A stretch of 64,000 nucleotides of DNA from Paenibacillus oryzisoli (GCF_001653565.1 NZ_LYPB01000050.1:1-64000), one strand, 5' to 3'. Shown: positions 17,384-33,804, counted from the stretch's first letter. Notes: generated by a model from the sequence alone, not told the origin. Made by a program: numbers and translations.

Positions 17384-18466
17384 TTACGGCATGAGATACT
17401 TAATGAGTTGCTTACCTAGGGGCTCTGTCACCATGTTAGGCATTTTCTTCCAGAGTTCGATGAAAAGGCGAAGCTTTTCTTTATCCGGAGGACCCGCCAA
17501 GTCATTGGCGCTGCCCATGACGACATAGGTGAGCTGCTCGGCAGCAGCCCCCCATTGTTCCTTGTACTTATACGTTCCTGAACCGGTTTGTGAACGACCC
17601 AGATCCAGCTGTTTCAGCCCTCTTCGAATCCCCAATTTCACAGCTTCCCAGTACATAAAGTTATTGAGATACTTGTGGTTGTACGCCGTCAAATTTGCTC
17701 CATAGGGATAATAAAGTGTTGAATCCCCCGGGCTAATGATTAGCAGCATACCACCAGCTACCTCACCCGTCTCTACGTCTATCACGGTAAGCAGCACCGT
17801 ATGATGGGGCAAATAGTCGAAGAATTTTTGAAAAAAACCGATCTCCTGTGCTGGTGAACCCAACTGCTTCATACGCCGGACATAAACCTTATGAAATCGC
17901 GCTAGATTCCCTTGATCATAAGAAACCTGAAACCAATTGTTCTTGTACACCTTCCGAATATGGTTTCGATTACTGCGAGTGGAGAGGGATAGCACCTCAT
18001 CTTCATTGGTTAATGGCAGTACGAAAGTGTGATTAATGTTGTTTATCTGCCCATGAACGGTTTCCAATTGCTTACGTATCGGAGACAGGTTCTTGCCTTC
18101 AATGGGCATCGTCCCGCTCTTAAATCTCAACTCGATATAGCGAAGACGGTATTGCCCCTTCAACTGCACGATGGCATCCCTAGCGAATTGCGCAGCTTCC
18201 TCATTAAGGGCACACACATCGGTATAGTTAACAAAGGGAAGCGAAACGCCTACCCGTTGGAGTCCTAAGTTGCGGCCGCTTATTAAAGGGATTAACGCGC
18301 AAATCCGGTCATGAGCATCAACTACAGCATGATACAAGCATTGATAACCGAACGTCTCGAGCAGAATCTGTCGAAATGACAATGTATGAAACGTGGTCCC
18401 CTGAGACCAAGCCAGCTTGTTCCATTCTTCCTTCATGTCTTCGGTATAGGGCAAACAACGGTACAT
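17384..18466 (-). CDS. FemAB-like GNAT-family aminoacyl/acyltransferase
   Basis: A 360-residue protein of the FemAB/GNAT-fold group. It has an N-terminal GNAT-like half, a central RSNRNHIRKVYK motif near 180 that fits FemAB-like proteins, and a second GNAT half with YYPYGAN, MYWEAVKLGIRRGLKQLDLGRS. In exopolysaccharide loci such proteins are thought to modify glycans or peptides. I start at ATG 18466 (MYRCLPYTEDM) because AAAGGATAG precedes it; the longer frame overlaps the upstream gene. The gap to that gene is 5 bp. Confidence 0.8.
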   Translation of the reverse strand: MYRCLPYTEDMKEEWNKLAWSQGTTFHTLSFRQILLETFGYQCLYHAVVDAHDRICALIPLISGRNLGLQRVGVSLPFVNYTDVCALNEEAAQFARDAIVQLKGQYRLRYIELRFKSGTMPIEGKNLSPIRKQLETVHGQINNINHTFVLPLTNEDEVLSLSTRSNRNHIRKVYKNNWFQVSYDQGNLARFHKVYVRRMKQLGSPAQEIGFFQKFFDYLPHHTVLLTVIDVETGEVAGGMLLIISPGDSTLYYPYGANLTAYNHKYLNNFMYWEAVKLGIRRGLKQLDLGRSQTGSGTYKYKEQWGAAAEQLTYVVMGSANDLAGPPDKEKLRLFIELWKKMPNMVTEPLGKQLIKYLMP

Positions 18467-18471
18467 GGGGA

Positions 18472-18810
18472 CTATCCTTTCAACCATAGAATGACGCCAA
18501 TCATAATAAACACACATCCCGCCCACTTCATGGCACTAATTTGTTCATGGAAAATCATGATCGAAACAAGAATCATAAAAATATATTGAATACTCGATAC
18601 GAAAGTCACATAGCTCAGGTCGAATTGGGATAGGCAATAGATCCAAATAAAGGCCGCCAGTGCGTAAAAGGCAAACCCGGTCACAATCAATGGTGTCGTC
18701 ATGTACCCTATGGCAATCGTCATTATGCCACCTTCAAAATTGACAGCTCGCCCCCCTATTTTCAGCAAGGTACTGGCCACAACCGTCATAAGCACACTGG
18801 CAACTAGCAT
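18472..18810 (-). CDS. EamA/SMR-like four-helix membrane protein
   Basis: A 112-residue membrane protein with four helices and the small multidrug-resistance/EamA pattern (helix 3-4 segment YVTFVSSIQYIFMILVSIMIFHEQ, then KWAGCVFIMIGVILWLKG). Half-size members in glycan operons resemble ArnE/ArnF undecaprenyl-phosphate-sugar flippase subunits. Together with the GT2 and GT39-like genes that is the most natural role, as inference. Its start overlaps the DUF2304 gene by 7 bp. Confidence 0.75.
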   Translation of the reverse strand: MLVASVLMTVVASTLLKIGGRAVNFEGGIMTIAIGYMTTPLIVTGFAFYALAAFIWIYCLSQFDLSYVTFVSSIQYIFMILVSIMIFHEQISAMKWAGCVFIMIGVILWLKG

Positions 18811-19208
18811 GATATATTTGATGATTTTTCCTCCTCAATGCTCTTCTTCTCAAGTTCTTCCAGCCTTAGCTTCGTTAAACCCAGTTCCTGCGTGAGCGCC
18901 TTGTTATGTAGTTTTAACCCCGAGATACTTATGCTCGTATTCAGCAGCAGGAGATAAGCAGATGCGATTAGGATGGCGAAAAATGCAGATGGCGCATAAT
19001 CGATCCCCAGCAGCTTGGAGAACCACTCCATCAAATCCGTGAACATGGACATAATCAGCGTAAAGAAGCCAATCACGAACCAGACAAGTGCGTATTTCTC
19101 TCGAAGTCTTCTAGCTCTCACCATCATAAATACCGTACTCATCAGAATTAAAGAGAAGACCACACCCATGACTTGCACACTATATAAATGATGTTCACTC
19201 GTTAGCAT
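18804..19208 (-). CDS. DUF2304 family membrane protein
   Basis: A 134-residue protein with three membrane helices (about 8-28, 38-58, 70-92) followed by a charged coiled-coil tail (KLRLEELEKKSIEEEK). This matches DUF2304, which is nearly always found next to a GT2 dolichyl-phosphate-mannose-synthase-like gene as here; its function is unknown. ATG 19208 is chosen since GAGGTGG overlaps the GT2 stop just upstream; the GTG at 19217 is an alternative. Confidence 0.8.
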   Translation of the reverse strand: MLTSEHHLYSVQVMGVVFSLILMSTVFMMVRARRLREKYALVWFVIGFFTLIMSMFTDLMEWFSKLLGIDYAPSAFFAILIASAYLLLLNTSISISGLKLHNKALTQELGLTKLRLEELEKKSIEEEKSSNISC

Positions 19209-19210
19209 CC

Positions 19211-19927
19211 CTACCACCTCGTCCTTGTCCTTGTAAAAGAGAATAAGATCGACATAATTACCTTCGTCATATAATAAGGACTTTGCATTGGAGTGATCGA
19301 CGAGACGCCGTGTTCACGTTCTCTCATTTCAACGCCTACTTCACCGATGTGAAGTCCATGTTTGCTGATCAGAATAATGGCATCGGGCTCTGGGTAATCA
19401 TCCGGATAAAATTGGCTTAATAACTCGATGCTTTTGCGATTATACATACGAAACCCTGATGTCCCATCCGTAATCTTCGTCTGGATTAATATACGAAATA
19501 AATAATAGAACACTTTAATCCCTAGGCGCCTTGTCCGCGTTGTTTGGAATGATTTAATATCTAGAAACCTCGAGCCGATAACCATATCAGCTCCTGTTTG
19601 GGTCATACACGCAAATAACTTATCCACCTCGCCAGGAAGATGCTGACCGTCCCCGTCAATTTGCACCATATAGGAATATCCGTTCTTCTGTGCATATTTG
19701 AAGCCTGTTTGCACCGCGCCACCAATTCCCAGATTATAAGAGAGGTCTATTACTTTGACCCCCTCTCCTGCTCCCTTGGCTATGGCCGATGTGTTGTCCT
19801 TCGAGCAATCGTTAATCACGAGAATATCGTAGCTAGGAAGATTCTCACGTACATCCCTGATTACTTTTAAAATATTGTTCTGCTCATTATAGGCCGGGAT
19901 GACTATGAGTGCTTGTTTCTGTTCCAT
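19211..19927 (-). CDS. GT2 family glycosyltransferase (polyprenyl-phosphate sugar synthase-like)
   Basis: A 238-residue GT-A glycosyltransferase: IVIPAYNEQNNI at the start, VINDCSKDNT, and the metal-binding MVQIDGDGQHLPGE (DxD-like). No membrane helices. It resembles dolichyl-phosphate mannose synthase-type enzymes that charge undecaprenyl phosphate with a sugar. The product would be flipped (EamA/SMR-like gene) and used by the membrane GT39-like transferase encoded upstream. It overlaps that gene by 25 bp. Confidence 0.88.
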   Translation of the reverse strand: MEQKQALIVIPAYNEQNNILKVIRDVRENLPSYDILVINDCSKDNTSAIAKGAGEGVKVIDLSYNLGIGGAVQTGFKYAQKNGYSYMVQIDGDGQHLPGEVDKLFACMTQTGADMVIGSRFLDIKSFQTTRTRRLGIKVFYYLFRILIQTKITDGTSGFRMYNRKSIELLSQFYPDDYPEPDAIILISKHGLHIGEVGVEMREREHGVSSITPMQSPYYMTKVIMSILFSFTRTRTRW

Positions 19928-21183
19928 TGAAGCAACTTCCCTTCTAATTTGTTAAAGAAGTATAAGATGATACCAATCCATCTTTCGACACCATAGCCAC
20001 AGATGATACAAATAAAAGGGAGGGCAGGCAGCTTGTAGCGATACATACTATCCATGAACAACACCATACAGAATAGGAATATCGACGCGATCACCAACCA
20101 AACAATCGATGTTTTCCTGAATATTTGGTTTCGAATGGCCGCGTAAGTTCCCAATAGAAAAAGGAGTGACGGGAGGATATCCCTGAACAATTTAATAACT
20201 CCAGCCACACTCTGAACATCCGTCTTCCATACCCACCAGCCAATGAACGCGAGCGCTCTTCTTCCATATAACACCAGGACATGTTCCCAATTATGAATAA
20301 GAAAACTCAGGATCAAGCTGCCTAGCATATCAATGCGATAATCAGGACGATAAAAATAGTCATGGTCTGAGGGATTGTCATAAATCCACCCTTTGGCATA
20401 GATATTGTACAGGACTAACTTCGCATTATATTGTAGAGATGTCAGAAGTGGATTGAATTTGTCGGCCCATACAAGAAAGCCCAACGTTGTGAAAACAACT
20501 AGTAAAGCGCATACAAACTTATATCTATGCCTCTTGAGGAAATGGATCGGTTGTTCCCGTTTAACATTCAGTACGATGTAGATGAAAATAAACACAAGTG
20601 TTAGAACACCCGTTGGGCGGAATACTAACATGAGAAGTGAAGAAGCGAGGAATAACGAACCCATAACTTTATTGTTATTCTCAAGCGTTTTCAGAAGAAG
20701 AAACACATTCAACAGGACTAGATTCATAAATAAACTATCTGAAAGAATGTACATCGACCAGACCGTTATATGCCAGGAAGTTGCGTAGAAATACGAAGCC
20801 ACAATGGCGGTAATTCGGTTAAATAAGCGAAGCGTGATAAGGTACACCAGAATGACACACGATGCCGTTGTAACAGCCTGAATAAAAACAACAATTTGTT
20901 CTTCCTTAAACAAACCTATTAGTACGGCAAGAATGAGATTATAGCCCATATAAAGTAGGTCATTCATGTGTAAGCCAAGCTTGAAATCTGTTAATAAGGA
21001 ATGAGCGTAATTCAGATACCACTGCGAATCTTCCGATTTCGGGAGTCCCTTCTCCGAGTTCAGGATGAAGAAGAAGTACTCTAGTTTCTTCTTTAGTGAA
21101 ATCGCGAGGAGAACGAGAATATATAGCCATTCGCAACCCTTATATCGCTGATAAATTTGATTCATTCGGTCGATAAGATACAC
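19903..21183 (-). CDS. Membrane glycosyltransferase, GT39/ArnT-like
   Basis: A roughly 426-residue polytopic protein with about ten hydrophobic segments, an early extracytoplasmic loop with paired acidic residues (PKSEDSQWYLNYAHSLL) and a VWKTDVQS loop, fitting the PMT/ArnT group that transfers sugars from polyprenyl-phosphate donors. First gene of the operon. The ORF could begin at 21258, but a good promoter at 21224-21253 puts transcription start near 21217. I use GTG 21183 with GGAG 11 bp upstream; ATG 21165 lacks a ribosome site. Confidence 0.72.
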   Translation of the reverse strand: MYLIDRMNQIYQRYKGCEWLYILVLLAISLKKKLEYFFFILNSEKGLPKSEDSQWYLNYAHSLLTDFKLGLHMNDLLYMGYNLILAVLIGLFKEEQIVVFIQAVTTASCVILVYLITLRLFNRITAIVASYFYATSWHITVWSMYILSDSLFMNLVLLNVFLLLKTLENNNKVMGSLFLASSLLMLVFRPTGVLTLVFIFIYIVLNVKREQPIHFLKRHRYKFVCALLVVFTTLGFLVWADKFNPLLTSLQYNAKLVLYNIYAKGWIYDNPSDHDYFYRPDYRIDMLGSLILSFLIHNWEHVLVLYGRRALAFIGWWVWKTDVQSVAGVIKLFRDILPSLLFLLGTYAAIRNQIFRKTSIVWLVIASIFLFCMVLFMDSMYRYKLPALPFICIICGYGVERWIGIILYFFNKLEGKLLQWNRNKHS

Positions 21184-21223
21184 GCTACAAACAACTCCAT
21201 ATCTGCAAACTAATTGTGAACGA

Positions 21224-21253
21224 ATTGTAAAAAAAGTGTGATTTAAGTGTGAA
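21224..21253 (-). promoter_or_regulatory. Promoter of the glycan operon
   Basis: -35 TTCACA (21248-21253), 18-bp spacer and -10 TACAAT (21224-21229) on the minus strand. The direct repeat TCACACTT occurs twice, 11 bp apart, over the -35 and spacer and may be a regulator site. The rest of 21254-21775 shows no gene I can support; a 61-residue plus-strand frame there lacks a ribosome site. Confidence 0.55.
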
Positions 21254-21775
21254 AACATCTTAGAATTTTCGACATTCCTTGATAAATTCCTGCTTCTTTT
21301 GAACTATATTTAAATATATTTATATGAGGTATCTAGAAAGTGGTTTTGAAGGATATTTCGCAAGAAATATTGATCCGATCGAACAGGAAAAACCCCTTTC
21401 ACAAGAGGTTCTTCCTTCTATCTATTCATTGCTCGAGTACACAAGCTCCTTGAAGTATTTGCTCAACTTCGAAATATCTGAGATATCTACAATAGTATGT
21501 AGCCAATGACTCACTTAACAGAGGAAGCTCGCGAACTGCATGAGGGATTGCAGTCATTTCGAACTGAGTAGTAGTGTCTCTTTATGAAGATTACATGCGA
21601 TGTCCGTAACTTGTGAACCGACCTAATATTCATTAGATACTGCTTAGTGAACTATGTGGAGTAAACACAACTTTAGAACTGTTGTCCTCTGGTAACTTTT
21701 ACCTTAAAATAAAGAGTGGACGACAGGAAATTTGTTGAAAGTTAGGTCATTTACTTAGGGCGGTGAATTGTATTT

Positions 21776-22819
21776 ATGAGTTATCAATCCCATGTGAGAA
21801 ATAACCAATCGTCAGAACAACACAATAAGCAGACTCACACGAATAGCCCAGCCAAACAGAATGGAACTGCGGATCGCATGTCCTCTTTATCCACTTCACA
21901 TATCGCACAACTACAAAGAACCATCGGGAACCGAGCTGTCGCACAGTTGTTTAAATCCCAGTCTCCAACACCTGCACAATCTGAGCAGCCTATCCAGACC
22001 AAAAAAAATAACACAGGTATGCCCGATCAATTGAAATCAGGTGTAGAAAATCTGTCCAGATTGTCTATGGACTCCGTTAAGGTGCACTACAATTCCGATA
22101 AACCTGCTCAGTTGCAGGCATTAGCTTACGCGCAGGGAAATGACATCCATGTAGGGCCTGGTCAAGAGCAGCATTTGCCACATGAGGCTTGGCATGTTGT
22201 CCAACAGCGTCAAGGCAGAGTGGCTCCTACGCAGCAAGCTGGCGGCGTCGCCATTAATGATGATCATGGACTAGAGTCCGAAGCCGATCGAATGGGAGCG
22301 AAAGCATCTGATCTAGGCGAAGAACGTATGCAAATGAAAAGATCGGACAACGATAGTTTAGTAAGTGGTGAGACATCCCCCTCTTCGGATACGATCCAAA
22401 AGGTGGCTGCCGACCTTTACGACGGATTGGATGCGAATGATCCAAGTACGTATGATGTTGGCGGTGGACATTCCTATGCCGATCATGGGGCGCATACAAC
22501 GGAAGATCAACAACGCGAACGCTTGAAAAGCGGTACTGCACCTTCAGGTCGTGTGAGTAAAGTGCCAACAGGCAAAGCCGCTTCGAAATTCGTCTCAGAT
22601 GATAAGCATAAGGCAGCCTTCGCCAGTGCTTACAGCACATTGGTGTCCAAGAATGCACCGAAGCAGAAACTCGTCGGTATGGGTACCGTAATCAGCGTAC
22701 CAGGTGCAGGAGTCGGGTATCTCCGCGATGGCACAGAGGTCACTTGCGACCAGGTTCAATTGGATATTCAGCCGGACAATGGCAAGTTAAAAATCAACAC
22801 GATGTTTCCAGTAAGCTAG
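21776..22819 (+). CDS. DUF4157 (eCIS-associated) protein with probable RNase A-like toxin domain
   Basis: A 347-residue protein in three parts. Residues 1-80 are polar and include the IAQLQRTIGNRAVAQL helix common in eCIS cargo. Residues about 81-165 are a DUF4157 domain with the HExxH-type motif HEAWHVVQQRQGRV (His136, Glu137, His140). Residues about 215-345 begin GGGHSYADHG and continue with DQQRERL and ASKFVSDDKHKAAF. That order resembles the CdiA-CT RNase A-like toxin pattern (GGH....H, RL, S-F, A). DUF4157 proteins are linked to extracellular contractile injection systems, yet no eCIS structural gene is in the window. A candidate immunity gene follows after 12 bp. The toxin call is inference from motif order. 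Confidence 0.78.
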   Translation: MSYQSHVRNNQSSEQHNKQTHTNSPAKQNGTADRMSSLSTSHIAQLQRTIGNRAVAQLFKSQSPTPAQSEQPIQTKKNNTGMPDQLKSGVENLSRLSMDSVKVHYNSDKPAQLQALAYAQGNDIHVGPGQEQHLPHEAWHVVQQRQGRVAPTQQAGGVAINDDHGLESEADRMGAKASDLGEERMQMKRSDNDSLVSGETSPSSDTIQKVAADLYDGLDANDPSTYDVGGGHSYADHGAHTTEDQQRERLKSGTAPSGRVSKVPTGKAASKFVSDDKHKAAFASAYSTLVSKNAPKQKLVGMGTVISVPGAGVGYLRDGTEVTCDQVQLDIQPDNGKLKINTMFPVS

Positions 22820-22831
22820 GAGGATGAGAAA

Positions 22832-23251
22832 ATGGAGTCTTCAACGCGATTGAGTCAGCTCTTGGACGAGCTGGCTGTAGCATTGACTGCTGGCGGCGGA
22901 GCGCCGATGACTAATAAGCAAGCTTTGGCGGAGCACATTGCGGAGTACGAGCTTGATGCCGCAGACGCTGCTCCTTCTTGGCTTATCGATCTCCTCGCCG
23001 CGGTGAATGATCGAAAGGTCACAGGTCGTTGGATTGACTTCACACGGGCGACGGGTGATGACACGAACGTCTTCGATTTCATCCGCCACCTGCATGACGT
23101 GCTTCCTATTCAGTATGAGAATAATGAGGAAAGCTGGTTGCTGACGTTTGCGCAGCTTGGGTTGGAAGCTTGCATTTCGTTGGAGGGTTCTTGCTACAAG
23201 GTGAGCGCTATCGGCGATACGTGGGAATTAGAAGATGCATCGAGCGAGTAA
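22832..23251 (+). CDS. Probable immunity protein
   Basis: A 139-residue acidic cytoplasmic protein with no recognised family. AGGAGG precedes ATG 22832. Only 12 bp separate it from the DUF4157 toxin-like gene, and both end at one terminator, so they form a two-gene unit. Size, acidity (many Asp/Glu) and position fit an immunity protein that blocks a basic nuclease domain. Function is inferred from context only. Confidence 0.72.
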   Translation: MESSTRLSQLLDELAVALTAGGGAPMTNKQALAEHIAEYELDAADAAPSWLIDLLAAVNDRKVTGRWIDFTRATGDDTNVFDFIRHLHDVLPIQYENNEESWLLTFAQLGLEACISLEGSCYKVSAIGDTWELEDASSE

Positions 23252-23253
23252 AA

Positions 23254-23297
23254 GGCAGTCCCCGAGGTAGGTTACTACTTGGGGGACTGCTTTTATT
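23254..23297 (+). terminator. Terminator of the toxin-immunity unit
   Basis: A perfect 9-bp stem (GCAGTCCCC/GGGGACTGC) followed by TTTTATT, directly after the immunity stop. Confidence 0.88.
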
Positions 23298-23314
23298 CTG
23301 TTCGGGTGGCCGCA

Positions 23315-24424
23315 ATAGTGATGTTTTTCATCACTAATGTGGTCAGTTTCGACGCTTGGTTGGCGTGCGGGATGATTTAGTGATGTTTTTCATCACTAAT
23401 GTGGTCAGTTTCGGCGCTTGGTGAGTGCGCGGGATGACTTAGTGATGTTTTTCATCACTAATGCGGTCAGCTTCGGCGCTTGGTTGGCGTACGGGATGAC
23501 TTAGTGATGTTTTTCATCACTAATTTGGTCAGCTTCGGCGCTTGGTGAGTGCGCGGGATGACTTAGTGATGTTTTTCATCACTAATGCGGTCAGCTTCGG
23601 CGTTTGGTGGGCGTACGGGATGACTTAGTGATGTTTTTCATCACTAATGTGGTCAGTTTCGACGCTTGGTTGGCGTGCGGGATGATTTAGTGATGTTTTT
23701 CATCACTAATGTGGTCAGTTTCGGCGCTTGGTGAGTGCGCGGGATGACTTAGTGATGTTTTTCATCACTAATGCGGTCAGCTTCGGCGCTTGGTTGGCGT
23801 ACGGGATGACTTAGTGATGTTTTTCATCACTAATTTGGTCAGCTTCGGCGCTTGGTGAGTGCGCGGGATGACTTAGTGATGTTTTTCATCACTAATGCGG
23901 TCAGCTTCGGCGCTTGGTGGGCGTACGGGATGACTTAGTGATGTTTTTCATCACTAATTTGGTCAGCTTCGGCGCTTGGTGAGTGCGCGGGATGACTTAG
24001 TGATGTTTTTCATCACTAATTTGGTCAGCTTCGGCGCTTGGTGAGTGCGCGGGATGACTTAGTGATGTTTTTCATCACTAATTTGGTCAGCTTCGGCGCT
24101 TGGTGAGTGCGCGGGATGACTTAGTGATGTTTTTCATCACTAATTTGGTCAGCTTCGGCGCTTGGTGAGTGCGCGGGATGACTTAGTGATGTTTTTCATC
24201 ACTAATGCGGTCAGCTTCGGCGTTTCGTGGGCGTACGGGATGACTTAGTGATGTTTTTCATCACTAATGTGGTCAGTTTCGACGCTTGGTTGGCGTGCGG
24301 GATGATTTAGTGATGTTTTCATCACTAATGCGGTCAGCTTCGGCGTTTCGTGGGCGTACGGGATGACTTAGTGATGTTTTTCATCACTAATACGGTCAGC
24401 TTCGGCGCTTGGTTGGCTTGCGGG
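23315..24424. repeat. 62-bp tandem array with a perfect hairpin in each unit (18 copies)
   Basis: Each unit begins with TTAGTGATG-TTTTT-CATCACTAA (9-bp arms) and a 39-bp linker starting near TNNGGTCAG and ending GGGATGAC. Hairpins start at 23315, 23377, 23439, 23501, 23563, 23625, 23687, 23749, 23811, 23873, 23935, 23997, 24059, 24121, 24183, 24245, 24307 and 24368. The period is 62 bp, except one copy shortened by one T at 24307. Linkers fall into a few types. Types 1-5 recur in the same order as 6-10, so a 310-bp block was duplicated; type 4 is then repeated four times in a row. There is no coding potential. Linkers are near identical, so it is not CRISPR. Confidence 0.95.
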
Positions 24425-24750
24425 AGCCGTGCAAACACCGATCGGCTTCAAAATGTGCAGAGCCTCAATCGTCTCCCCATGCGCGGCCAACATACCTTCT
24501 AGCTTACGATAGACAAACAGGTTCTCGTCCGTGCCTGTCCCGCGAAGCTTCACGCCGTAATCGTTGACCGCATCCATCATGCGATCTACCAATCTTTGCC
24601 CGCCGCTGCGGGAGCGGGTTTCCCGTTCATTTTGCCAGCCGCTTACGTCCGACTCATAACTCATCCGCCCCCAGGCACGGTGCTGTCGAAAACATCCCGA
24701 TTCTTATCTGCATCGTTCCCTCCTGCCAACTTCATTAGTCTATCGTACAT
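24368..24750 (-). pseudogene. RtcB-like RNA ligase C-terminal fragment, frameshifted
   Basis: The minus strand from 24750 reads MYDRLMKLAGGNDADKNRD and then DVFDSTVPG. After a shift at a run of five G (24668-24672) the other frame gives GRMSYESDV and, further on, LRGTGTDENLFVYRKLE and LHILKPIGV. This order recalls the C-terminal end of RtcB-type ligases (STxxGxGRxMS, then DE.P..Y..L, then L.PIGV). The N-terminal two thirds are missing, and the last 17 or so residues are encoded by the final unit of the 62-bp array, so the true 3' end has been replaced. The family call is moderate; the broken state is better supported. Confidence 0.5.
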
Positions 24751-24767
24751 GTCCACTCTTATTCAGA

Positions 24768-24816
24768 ACAAAAAAGAAACACAAATCCACAATTTGGATT
24801 CGGGTTCCTTTTTTGA
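24768..24816 (-). terminator. Terminator of the giant lyase gene
   Basis: AAAAAAGGAACCC...AATCCA pairs with TGGATT...GTTTCTTTTTT in both directions. It lies about 50 bp after the lyase stop and upstream of the RtcB-like fragment. Confidence 0.75.
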
Positions 24817-24864
24817 ATCTACTTGTAAGTTCCGTTCGGATTCGGACAAAAGCCCTCTTATCTA

Positions 24865-32706
<7,842 letters not shown>

Positions 32707-32809
32707 TCATCTCCTTTTTTTCTTCTAACCCTTATCTTTACAACCAGCCCTTCCTTTCAAGCTAACCTTTTCCGAATGTCGAGCATCCCCCCTCTCAACG
32801 TTTCTTTTC

Positions 32810-33730
32810 TTAAAATAGGGCGCTTTCTTTCTTGATTCGTTTTACAGATTCATTCGTGATCACAATAATGAGGAAACAGAGGACGGACTGATATAAACCA
32901 ACTGCCGCCGCCATGCCGAATTCCTGCAAATCGAGGAGTGCCCGGAATGAGAACGTGTCGATAATATCGGTTTTATCATATAAGAGTCCATTATCACCGA
33001 TCAGTTGGTAGAACAAGCCGAAGTCGCCTCTCGCGATCTGGCTCACCTTCAGCAGCAGCAAAACAATCAAGGTCGGAATGATGGATGGGATCGTAATATG
33101 GACTATCCGCTGAAGCACATTCGCTCCATCGATTTTCGATGCTTCGTACATTTCCGAATCAATGCCTGCAATACTCGCAAGGTAAATTACCGTTCCATAC
33201 CCTACCGACTTCCATGCGCTAAAAAAGACCAAGATATAAGGCCACAAACTCGGATTATTGTAAAAGTTTACTGTCGTGATGCCTAACGACTTCAAGAACG
33301 TATTCACCGCACCGAACTCATAATTGAGGAAATTATAAACAATTGCTCCGGCAACGACCCACGAAATGAAATAAGGCAGAAAGATGACCGACTGCAAAAA
33401 TTTCTTGACGTATTTGCCTGCCAACTCAAATAACACAATGGCAATGCTCATTTCGAGCAAGTTGTTCACAATCATGAACATAAAGTTATACACGATCGTA
33501 TTTTTTGTAACTAGAAACGCTTTCCCGGAATTGAAGAAGAATTCGAAATTAGCGAAACCAACCCAAGGACTTCCAAATATACCATCCCTATAGGAATAAG
33601 ATTTAAAAGCAACCACCATGCCTGCCATTGGAAAATAACAAAAGATCAGAAAAAATAAGAACGCTGGCAAAATCATCAGATACAATGTGCGATTCCTTCG
33701 CAAATCGCCTAGAAAACCTTTCGTATGCAT
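32810..33730 (-). CDS. Sugar ABC transporter permease, LplB family
   Basis: Inner-membrane permease (306 aa, six helices) of a carbohydrate ABC importer. It opens with RRNRTLYLMILPAFLFFLIFCYFP and has the EAA loop EASKIDGANVLQRIVHITIPSI that contacts the ATPase. This LplB type usually imports oligosaccharides released by secreted lyases. AGGAGGAG precedes ATG 33730. It follows the solute-binding gene after a hairpin. No ATPase gene is in the operon; a shared MsmX-type ATPase elsewhere is expected from related systems. Confidence 0.92.
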   Translation of the reverse strand: MHTKGFLGDLRRNRTLYLMILPAFLFFLIFCYFPMAGMVVAFKSYSYRDGIFGSPWVGFANFEFFFNSGKAFLVTKNTIVYNFMFMIVNNLLEMSIAIVLFELAGKYVKKFLQSVIFLPYFISWVVAGAIVYNFLNYEFGAVNTFLKSLGITTVNFYNNPSLWPYILVFFSAWKSVGYGTVIYLASIAGIDSEMYEASKIDGANVLQRIVHITIPSIIPTLIVLLLLKVSQIARGDFGLFYQLIGDNGLLYDKTDIIDTFSFRALLDLQEFGMAAAVGLYQSVLCFLIIVITNESVKRIKKESALF

Positions 33731-33742
33731 ACGATTCTCCTC

Positions 33743-33792
33743 CTAATAAAAACGAGAGAGGCTGTTGCCTGATGACCGCAGCCTCTCTCGTC
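33743..33792 (-). terminator. Intra-operon hairpin after the solute-binding gene
   Basis: A perfect 13-bp stem (ACGAGAGAGGCTG/CAGCCTCTCTCGT) with TTTTTATT after it on the minus strand. It stands between the binding-protein and permease genes, so it probably acts as a partial terminator giving more binding protein than permease. Confidence 0.8.
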
Positions 33793-33804
33793 CTTTCACA
33801 AACG

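Noticed and set aside
21324-21509. 61-residue plus-strand frame upstream of the DUF4157 gene
   Set aside because: No ribosome site, no recognisable motif and no partner gene; left as unsupported.
22254-22658. 134-residue minus-strand frame
   Set aside because: Antisense to the DUF4157 gene, which has clear family motifs.
23315-24424. Regular repeat array as a CRISPR
   Set aside because: The 39-bp linkers are near identical to each other rather than unique, each repeat is itself a palindrome, and no cas gene is nearby.
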